This document shows positions 43,032 through 49,395 of a stretch of DNA of 49,395 bases, in pieces. Each line of letters starts with the position of its first letter. The stretch's first letter is position 1. The position numbers and the translations under genes were made by a program. This stretch comes from an uncultured Microbulbifer sp. Its GTDB lineage: Bacteria; Pseudomonadota; Gammaproteobacteria; Pseudomonadales; Cellvibrionaceae. The notes below the pieces were generated by a model. It was not told the DNA's origin, made no database searches, and saw nothing but the letters and a program-made list of their open reading frames with translations. Location: NCBI RefSeq assembly GCF_913055755.1, contig NZ_CAJXKH010000013.1, forward strand, positions 1-49,395, given 5' to 3'.

Positions 43032-44645
43032 TCAGTAGCGATAAAGCTTGAGTAGCTGTACTTCCCAGCTGTCGTTGGCGATGCGCAGGTGTCGGCCCTG
43101 GTGACTCTGGTCGCCATTCAGGCGCCGCCCGGGCACCCAGTCGCCATTTTCAAACCGGCCCTCGGAAATACGGTCGATACCGGCGCGTCCTTCCGGGTGC
43201 GCAAAGGTCAGCACCACGCCGGTGCCGGCAACCACAAACTCTTCTTCGTCCACCTGGATGATGGTCGCGGCCGCTTCCGGCCAGGTATCGTCGTCAGCGC
43301 CGGCTGACCAGCCCAGGGTCAGTTCGTGGCGGGCGGTAAACTGGTAGCCGCCGAGGGTGAACTGCATTTCCGGGTTTTCCTTGCTCAACCAGACTCCGGT
43401 ACGGGGCGCGTCGGAGGCGGTAATGCCATCGCGGATTTGACGGATCAGTTGATAGCTGCGGCCCAGATTGCGCGGCGCTTCGCCCTCGCCGGTTTCGATG
43501 GAAAAGGGCGAGAAGCCGAGGGTGTTGTAGCGGCCGAAGGCGTACAGGGCCTTGGCGCCGACGTTGGCATCGAAACGGATCTCCGGAATCAGCAGCGGAT
43601 CGCCCTGGCGGGTGTAGCGGTCATTCCAGTACTGGAAGCGCGGGTTGTATAAATCCGGTACCAGCAGATCGATATGCGGCGCGCCCGCCTTCCAGATATC
43701 CATCAGGTGGGGCAGGGGGCCGCCGCTGGGGTAGTCACCCGGGGCGACGCCCGGGCGGTTGAGTGCCGCGTTGACGAACATGGGTAGCGCGTACTCCGCC
43801 TTGCCGGCGGCAGCCACCGCATCCGCGTAGCGCGCGAAATGCCACGCGGTAAACACTTCCTCGGCAGCCTTGTCGCTACCAAATATTTCCGCCCAGCTGC
43901 CGCGCCGGCGACCGCCGTTTCGCTGCCACATTGTGCGCAGTTCCGGTTCCAGTTTTTCCCGGTGTTCCACCAGGTATTGCATCAGGGAATCGGGCACCGG
44001 GCTATTGAACGCGGCGTCCGCCAGCGGGTGGTGATCGCGGGCACTGGGCAGCATGCCGATTTCGTTTTCCACCTGCACCATCAGTACCGTGTGGTGGCGT
44101 CCGTCGATCTTTTTCACAAAGCGCAGCAGCTCGCCAAAGGCATTCCGATCGGCCGTCAGGTTGCTCGGGCTGAACGGGGTGAGGATTTCCTGGGGTTCAC
44201 CGGACTCGCTCTGCGCCCGCGGGAAACGTTCGCTGTCGCGCTTTACCCACGAGGGTACGTAGCAGGACATGCTGTTTTTCCAGCTGCCGAACCACAGCAG
44301 TACCAGCTTCAGGTCTTCCTTGCGGGCGCGCTCGATCAGGTCGCGCACCAGGGAAAAATCGAACTGCCCTTCCTGTGGTTCCACCAGCTCCCAGTATACC
44401 GGCACCAGCAGAGTGTTGAGGTGCATTGCCTTGGCCTTTGGCCACACGGCTTCCATATAACCGAGACTGGAAGCCGTGGAGTTGCCCAGCTCGCCGCCTA
44501 GGATCAGAAAGGGTTCCTTGTCCACCCGCAGGCGGGACTGGTCGGAGTCCGTATCCAGTGTCGGGAGCGCAATGCTGCACAGTGGGACGGCGAGCAGTGC
44601 CCCCAGAGTGAGGAGTTTGAATTTGTTAATCAACATCACGGGCAT
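43032..44645 (-). CDS. GH35 beta-galactosidase, second copy
   Basis: 537 residues with a signal peptide (about 1-27). Acid/base Glu195 (VENEIG) and nucleophile Glu355 (IPEIRF) are present, and the C-terminal beta domain (about 400-537) matches that of the GH35 at 19267. The two proteins share the same architecture (VEPQEGQFDFSLV, LLWFGSWKNS, SYVPSWVK-type region) but differ enough to suggest different preferences. The start overlaps the GH9 gene end by 20 bp; ATG 44636 is the alternative start and overlaps too. Coupled translation with GH9 is likely. Role: removal of terminal beta-galactose from xyloglucan or galactan fragments. Confidence 0.9.
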   Translation of the reverse strand: MPVMLINKFKLLTLGALLAVPLCSIALPTLDTDSDQSRLRVDKEPFLILGGELGNSTASSLGYMEAVWPKAKAMHLNTLLVPVYWELVEPQEGQFDFSLVRDLIERARKEDLKLVLLWFGSWKNSMSCYVPSWVKRDSERFPRAQSESGEPQEILTPFSPSNLTADRNAFGELLRFVKKIDGRHHTVLMVQVENEIGMLPSARDHHPLADAAFNSPVPDSLMQYLVEHREKLEPELRTMWQRNGGRRRGSWAEIFGSDKAAEEVFTAWHFARYADAVAAAGKAEYALPMFVNAALNRPGVAPGDYPSGGPLPHLMDIWKAGAPHIDLLVPDLYNPRFQYWNDRYTRQGDPLLIPEIRFDANVGAKALYAFGRYNTLGFSPFSIETGEGEAPRNLGRSYQLIRQIRDGITASDAPRTGVWLSKENPEMQFTLGGYQFTARHELTLGWSAGADDDTWPEAAATIIQVDEEEFVVAGTGVVLTFAHPEGRAGIDRISEGRFENGDWVPGRRLNGDQSHQGRHLRIANDSWEVQLLKLYRY

Positions 44646-46419
44646 TTTCCTGTAGCGCGTTCAGGCCATTGGCCAGATACGCCAGCGGCGCATTCCAGTT
44701 GATGGCAATTTCATTGCTGGCATAGCTGCACTGGGTATCCGAATAGGATTCGTCGGCCACATCGCTCGGGTATTCACAGTCGTCCTGTTGTCCGGGGTTG
44801 GGGCCGCCGACGAGAAAGCCGGGCAGTGGCGGCAGGTCGGGGCGCGCGGCGGCGAGGCGATGGTGGGGGTGTTGCGGCGTGTGGTGACCGAAACCGGTAA
44901 CGAAAGAGTAGCCGGTGGCGTTGCGCCCCAGCAGGTAATCGAGGGTGTCCTGGGCACTGCGCAGAAAAGATGCGTCGCCGCTCAAGCGGTAGGCCTCGAT
45001 AAACAAAATACCCTGGTTGGCCGCCACCGCATTGCTGCCCCAGACAAAAAGGTGGGGATCACTGCCGATAGCGACGCGGTAGGGTGAAGAATGACTGGAT
45101 GTGCGCAGTTGCGCGGCCGCGGTCAACAGCTGTTGTTCCAGCGCATCGAGGGAGTCACTGTTCACTCTCTGCAGTGCATCTCTATGCAACAGCAGAGAAT
45201 AAAGACCCAGCCACTTTACCTGTGACCAGCTAGGCAGCAGGTATTGATTGTCGGTATTTTCCAATACCTGGCCAAAGCGGCTATCCCCGGTACTGATCAA
45301 CAGTTCCGCCGCTGCCCAGATGCGCTCGTCATCGAGGAGTTCGTCGCCGTAAGTACCGGTGCCAATATCCGGGTCGAAGTGTTTGTTGAGTTCTGACTGG
45401 CGATAGCGGATATCGGGATTTTCTTGTGCCCACTGCCAGGCGCTCTGCGCCGCCCGCAAATACTGGCTGGACTGCGCCGGCTGAAATGGCCTGTACACCC
45501 TCGCCGCCTGCGCCATCACCGCGGCGAAGTCGAGGGTAGCGGCAGTGGTTTTCTGGACAACGTAGCGTTGTGCCCGCGCCTGGTCCGCTGCCACCATGCC
45601 CTCAAAGCTGGCGGTGGTAAGCTTGTGATAGACACCGCCGTCCACCGGGTCCTGCATTGCCGCGAGCCACTCCAGGTTGTACTGCACTTCGTCGAGAATA
45701 TCCGGTAGCCCATTGCCGGCCTCGGGAATATCCAGCGCCTGCGCGACAAAATATTGCGGAAAGCGCTCGAACGCGCTCATCAGCGTGCCCATGGTGATGC
45801 CGCTGTTGACCACATACTTGTTGTAGTCGCCGGCGTCATACCACCCTTTGGATGCCGAGATCAGGCTGCCCGTCGGGCGGCTAGCGGTTGCGGCGGAAGC
45901 GTGCACCTGAACCTGGTTGTCGGGGTGCCCCGCCGCCCGCGCCCAGATGCCCGCGTGCTCCTCGCCAAGTGCGCTGGAGGCGCGCTGAAAGTAAAACGCC
46001 GTCAGACTCGCCGCCGCGAGATCCCGGTAAACCTCTTGCTGAATACGAAACGGGTGCGAACGAGCGGCACCCGCGACCTCCAGGTAATAATTTCCGGGCC
46101 GGGACAGACGAGAAAACTCCGCGATCCAGCTCGACTTTCCCGACCAGGTCTTTTCATCGGCGCGCTGTAGTTTGCCAGTGAAAACCTGTTTGCCCGTCTG
46201 CGCGTCGACTACGGAAAAACCTGTGGCATCGTCCACCGCGAGAATTACGGCAATTTTCTTCGCCCCGGGCGGAAACCCGAGCTGGTTGAGGCGTATATTT
46301 TCGGCAGCACTGCTTTGCTGCAGTTTCGGAGCCGGAACCGCGGAGATAACCGGCGAAGCGGCTAGCGGGTTTGTCAGCAACGCAGAAAGTACAGCGAATT
46401 GCCCGATCGTTTGTTTCAT
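44626..46419 (-). CDS. GH9 endoglucanase (CelD-type N-terminal Ig domain)
   Basis: 597 residues from the ATG at 46419; GTG 46425 is possible, but GGGAG fits the ATG. After a signal peptide (about 1-24) comes an immunoglobulin-like CelD_N domain (about 40-125, IRLNQLGFPPGAKKIAV). The (alpha/alpha)6 catalytic domain has DAGDYNKYV with Asp195 and Asp198, the histidine region TGFGHHTPQHPHHR, and the acid Glu570 in SNEIAINWNAPL. No cellulose-binding module is present. GH9 enzymes hydrolyse internal beta-1,4-glucan bonds. In this setting the substrate may be xyloglucan or mixed-linkage glucan oligosaccharides rather than crystalline cellulose. The aldo/keto reductase gene ends 44 bp upstream. Confidence 0.92.
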   Translation of the reverse strand: MKQTIGQFAVLSALLTNPLAASPVISAVPAPKLQQSSAAENIRLNQLGFPPGAKKIAVILAVDDATGFSVVDAQTGKQVFTGKLQRADEKTWSGKSSWIAEFSRLSRPGNYYLEVAGAARSHPFRIQQEVYRDLAAASLTAFYFQRASSALGEEHAGIWARAAGHPDNQVQVHASAATASRPTGSLISASKGWYDAGDYNKYVVNSGITMGTLMSAFERFPQYFVAQALDIPEAGNGLPDILDEVQYNLEWLAAMQDPVDGGVYHKLTTASFEGMVAADQARAQRYVVQKTTAATLDFAAVMAQAARVYRPFQPAQSSQYLRAAQSAWQWAQENPDIRYRQSELNKHFDPDIGTGTYGDELLDDERIWAAAELLISTGDSRFGQVLENTDNQYLLPSWSQVKWLGLYSLLLHRDALQRVNSDSLDALEQQLLTAAAQLRTSSHSSPYRVAIGSDPHLFVWGSNAVAANQGILFIEAYRLSGDASFLRSAQDTLDYLLGRNATGYSFVTGFGHHTPQHPHHRLAAARPDLPPLPGFLVGGPNPGQQDDCEYPSDVADESYSDTQCSYASNEIAINWNAPLAYLANGLNALQENARDVD

Positions 46420-46463
46420 GGCCACTGGTTTGCTCCCTGCGGTTGCTGATGTTTTGGTTCAGG

Positions 46464-47450
46464 TCAAATATCGCCGCGAATATGTGAACGCACTTCGCCG
46501 CGATAGAATTCTGCAAGCTGTTTGTGCAGCGCTGAATCCAGCGCCGGCCGCTCGGAGGCTGCAGCGTTGCCGGCAACCTGTTGCGGGCTGGACGCGCCAA
46601 CGATGACGGTGGACACCGCCGGGTGGTCCAGAATCCAGCGCAGCGCCAGCGACGCCATATCGCTATCGCCTTGCTGCACACCGAGTATGCGACGCAGGTT
46701 TTCAACCAATTCCACGCCCTTGGCAAAGGGGATGCCGCCGAAGGTTTCCCCCACGGAAAAGGCGGCGCCGTCGCGGTTGTAGTTGCGGTGATCGCTGCTA
46801 TCGAAGCGGGTATCCGCAGAGAACTTTCCAGACAGCAGTCCGGAGGCCAGTGGCAGACGCACGATAATCCCCACATTGTTTTCTGCTGCACGGTTCAGCA
46901 GCGCCTCCGCGGCGTCCTGTCGGAAAATATTGAAAATGATCTGCAGGGTGGCGAGGCCGGGCTGCTGCAGGCACAGATTCGCTTCGTCGATGGTTTCCAC
47001 GCTGGCGCCCCAGTGGTGGATCAGGCCCTCGGCTTTCAGGGTTTCCATCCAGGAAAAAATGTCACCCTGTTGCAACACCGCCGGCGGCACGCAGTGCAGC
47101 TGCGCCAGATCCAGGGTTTTTACCCCCAGTCGCTGCGCGGATGCCGCGAGGCTCGCGCGCACACCGTCAAGGCTGTAGCCGTCCGGGTACAGGCTGGCGT
47201 CGCGGCCGACCTTGGTGGCCACAATCAGGCCGTCCGGCTTGTGGGTGAAGTCGCCGATACGCTGCTCGCTCATACCGCCACCGTAGACATCGGCAGTGTC
47301 CCAGAAGGTAATACCGCTTGCCGCGGCCGCCTCGAGAATTGCGCCGGCCCTGTCATCGGCCAGCGGACCGAAGTCACCACCCAGCTGCCAGCAGCCGAGC
47401 CCGATTTCGCTCACGTTAATGCCGGTTTTCCCCAATTTTCGCTTGTGCAT
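46464..47450 (-). CDS. Aldo/keto reductase
   Basis: 328 residues of the (alpha/beta)8 NADPH-dependent family. The start KLGKTGINVSEIGLGCWQLGG is typical of the YajO/YghZ-like AKR group. Catalytic residues are visible: Asp and Tyr in FWDTADVYGGG, Lys in VATKVGR, and His in LAQLHCVPP. The C-terminal SALRWILDHPAVSTVIVGASSPQQV-type stretch binds cofactor. Cytoplasmic reduction of an aldehyde or aldose is expected; the substrate is unknown. Lying between an esterase and GH9 gene, with gaps of 28 and 44 bp, it probably shares their transcript, which hints at a role with a sugar released by the cluster. Confidence 0.9.
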   Translation of the reverse strand: MHKRKLGKTGINVSEIGLGCWQLGGDFGPLADDRAGAILEAAAASGITFWDTADVYGGGMSEQRIGDFTHKPDGLIVATKVGRDASLYPDGYSLDGVRASLAASAQRLGVKTLDLAQLHCVPPAVLQQGDIFSWMETLKAEGLIHHWGASVETIDEANLCLQQPGLATLQIIFNIFRQDAAEALLNRAAENNVGIIVRLPLASGLLSGKFSADTRFDSSDHRNYNRDGAAFSVGETFGGIPFAKGVELVENLRRILGVQQGDSDMASLALRWILDHPAVSTVIVGASSPQQVAGNAAASERPALDSALHKQLAEFYRGEVRSHIRGDI

Positions 47451-47478
47451 GCGTTACCTCTACTGCAAAAAAATCTGG

Positions 47479-49395
47479 TTACTGTTTGAGAGACGTTTTA
47501 GCCGGAACAATTGTACCGGGCTTCGGTTGCTGGGTGCGAAAGGGCGCTGCGGGTAGCCCGGCACCGTTATACAGGTTGGCATCGATCGGATTGTCTGCCC
47601 AGGCGTAGCGCACTGCCCGGGGGCTCGGGATTGTTTCACTCCACACGGTCACCTGTTCGCCGTGGATTTCGGCTCGGGCGCGCACAAATTTTCCGTCGTC
47701 ACCGGCAATGGCAAACCCCTGCAGGGACTGCGAACCTTTCGTGTCTTTGTTTTTACCCTTGCTGGCCGGATCCGCCGGGACTCCTGCATGCAGGCCGCCG
47801 TTGGTGTGGGCAAAAGAAAGTAGCACGCGGTTGTTGTCGAAACTGGCCGCTGCAAAGCGGGGGCCGGAGGCCACAATATCCTCGCGGCCGTATACCTGCT
47901 TGCGTGCCGCCAGAGCCAGCCGCTGCCCCACGGTCTTTTTGTCCAGCGGGTGGATGTCGTTCCATTCGCCGATATCGATCGCGACTGTCATCGCGGTATC
48001 CGGAAGTTGCAGCGCGCTGGCCTGGGCTTCGCGCAGTTCCGCCCAGGCACTTTCCTGCGGTTCTTCACTGGGCTCGAGGAAGTTTGCCAGCTGCACGAAC
48101 AGGAGCGGCAGGCGTTCATTGCCGGTGGCACGCTTCCAGTGGCTGCGCCAGTCTTCGATCAGTGCGGGGAACAGGGTCTGGTATTCCTGTGCCCGCCCCA
48201 CATTGGATTCCCCCTGATACCACAGCACGCCCTTCAATGCGTAATTGTGCAGCGGGTGCAGCATGGCGTTGTACAGGCCGCCGGGTTTCCAGCGCACAAA
48301 GGTCTGCCCAGCGAGCGTCGGCATTGCTGTGCCCACCCGGTACTGCCAGTCTCCACTGAGGTCCACCGTGTCACCGCTAACGGTGAGGCGGTAGGGCTTG
48401 TCCTGCACAAAACCGCCGCGGCCGCGTTCATTGACAATGCGGATCGCAATGGTGTTTTTCCCGGCCCGCAGCAGGCCGGCGGGCACCTGGTAACGCCGGC
48501 GCGGGTACAGGTAGGTGGTGTTGCCGACCTTGTGGCCATTTACGTAAGTGGTGTCGGCATCCACGATGCGCCCCAGCTCCAGCAACCCGGGTTGTGCCGC
48601 GAAAGACTCCGGCAGGGTGATTTCCTTGCGGAACCAGACCACGCCGTTCAGGGGTTCGGCGTCGCCGTCCATTTCTGCATTGTCTGCCCAGTAGCCGGGG
48701 ACGGGCATGGAGTGCCAGTCCTCCGTTGCCAGGTCTGCGCCGTGCCAGAGCGGTTTGTCCTCTTTCCAGCCTGTGTCTTTGCTAGCGGCCATCGCGTACC
48801 ACTGATCGATACGAGTGCTGTCCGCGCGCTGGATATCCTCGATCAGTTCGTCACTGGCAAAGCGGTGTTTTTCTTCCAGGTGAGTTGGAAATCGTTTCAG
48901 CGCGGCTTCACTCAACCAGGCTTCCGCCGGTGACCCGCCGAGGCTGCTGTTGATCAGCCCGATGGGTACCTGCTCGTCGCGCTGAATCTGCGCGGCAAAG
49001 AAATAGCCCACCGCACTAAAGTCCTGAATATTGTTCGCGGTGGCGGGCAGCCAGGCGCCCGCGGATATATCCGCTTGCGGGGCTTTGAAATCGTACCCCT
49101 GTGGCACCTTGAACTGGCGGATCAGGGGGTTGTCCACCTGTGCGAATTCTTCCGCGTAGTGAAAGGCAATGCGGCTGACCGGGTACTCCATATTGGATTG
49201 TCCGGAACACAGCCACACATCGCCCACCAGTATGTCGTCCAGGGCAATGGTGTTTTCTCCCCGGATGGTCATGCTGTAGGGGCCGCCCTGCGGCAGGTTT
49301 TCCAGGGTGATGGACCAGTCGCCGCTATCGCTGGCTTCGGTCTGGTAGTGCTCTCCGCGAAAGTCGACGCGCACGGCTTCACCGGCATCTGCCCA
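47479..49395 (-). CDS. SASA-type acetylesterase (sialate O-acetylesterase-like), 5' end outside window
   Basis: The frame is open to the right edge (WADAGEAVRVDF precedes the GTG at 49374, which is not the start), so the N-terminus is missing; 638 residues are present. The SGNH catalytic Ser lies in CSGQSNMEYPVS. A beta-galactosidase-like jelly-roll insert (about GVVWFRKEITLP to RVGTAMPTLAG) splits the hydrolase, then LWYQGESNVGRAQEY and IDIGEWNDIHPLDKK (Asp-x-x-His type) complete it. This DUF303/SASA architecture includes bacterial xylan and xyloglucan acetylesterases. Removal of acetyl groups from hemicellulose side chains is the likely role. It precedes the aldo/keto reductase gene by 28 bp. 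Confidence 0.88.
   Translation of the reverse strand, partial: WADAGEAVRVDFRGEHYQTEASDSGDWSITLENLPQGGPYSMTIRGENTIALDDILVGDVWLCSGQSNMEYPVSRIAFHYAEEFAQVDNPLIRQFKVPQGYDFKAPQADISAGAWLPATANNIQDFSAVGYFFAAQIQRDEQVPIGLINSSLGGSPAEAWLSEAALKRFPTHLEEKHRFASDELIEDIQRADSTRIDQWYAMAASKDTGWKEDKPLWHGADLATEDWHSMPVPGYWADNAEMDGDAEPLNGVVWFRKEITLPESFAAQPGLLELGRIVDADTTYVNGHKVGNTTYLYPRRRYQVPAGLLRAGKNTIAIRIVNERGRGGFVQDKPYRLTVSGDTVDLSGDWQYRVGTAMPTLAGQTFVRWKPGGLYNAMLHPLHNYALKGVLWYQGESNVGRAQEYQTLFPALIEDWRSHWKRATGNERLPLLFVQLANFLEPSEEPQESAWAELREAQASALQLPDTAMTVAIDIGEWNDIHPLDKKTVGQRLALAARKQVYGREDIVASGPRFAAASFDNNRVLLSFAHTNGGLHAGVPADPASKGKNKDTKGSQSLQGFAIAGDDGKFVRARAEIHGEQVTVWSETIPSPRAVRYAWADNPIDANLYNGAGLPAAPFRTQQPKPGTIVPAKTSLKQ

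Noticed and set aside
1..49395. CRISPR arrays, insertion sequences, tRNA or rRNA genes
   Set aside because: No regularly spaced repeats, transposase genes, terminal inverted repeats or recognisable RNA genes were seen by reading; small RNAs cannot be excluded.

Overview
The window looks like chromosome from a GC-rich (about 60%) marine or soil gammaproteobacterium that lives on plant polysaccharides. The gene order GH95 - TonB receptor - GH35 - GH31 recalls the xyloglucan locus described in Cellvibrio japonicus, so a Cellvibrio/Microbulbifer-type organism is likely. That placement is inferred from gene content only. I saw no rRNA, tRNA, CRISPR array or insertion sequence.

Layout. 1-3.1 kb: the end of an SLC13-type carrier, an MDR-family reductase (-), and a sugar-porter MFS gene (+) whose promoter carries a cre-like operator. 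3.2-10.4 kb (+): a secreted GH3 glucosidase fused to a C-terminal SGNH esterase domain, a Tat-exported GH43, and an S9 peptidase. 10.5-26.4 kb (-): a nine-gene run, read from the right as GH95 alpha-L-fucosidase, TonB-dependent receptor, GH35 beta-galactosidase, GH31 alpha-xylosidase, sugar 1-dehydrogenase, dgoK (broken), dgoA, SSS symporter and GH43. A DgoR-like GntR regulator diverges from it at 26.7 kb. 27.5-28.9 kb: an AgcS-type amino-acid symporter. 29.0-33.1 kb: a nitric-oxide module (qNOR, YtfE/RIC, DUF454, NsrR) around two NsrR-type palindromes. 33.2-36.0 kb: an L,D-transpeptidase and a GH13 alpha-glucosidase. 36.3-38.4 kb: two unrecognised genes with distinctly low GC. 38.5-41.2 kb: a MalT-like LuxR regulator. 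41.3-49.4 kb (-): a second hemicellulose cluster, read from the right as a SASA-type acetylesterase (cut by the window edge), aldo/keto reductase, GH9 endoglucanase, GH35 and GH43.

How it fits together (inference). GH9 would cut xyloglucan outside the cell and the SGNH/SASA enzymes would remove acetyl groups. The TonB receptor would import oligosaccharides. GH95, GH35, GH31, GH43 and GH3 would then strip fucose, galactose, xylose, arabinose and glucose in turn. The SSS and MFS carriers would move monosaccharides to the cytoplasm. The dehydrogenase and dgo genes would route galactose through a DeLey-Doudoroff-type pathway, although galactonate dehydratase is not in this window and dgoK carries a frameshift. 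A separate maltose-type pair (GH13 + MalT-like activator) appears linked by MalT-box-like sequences.
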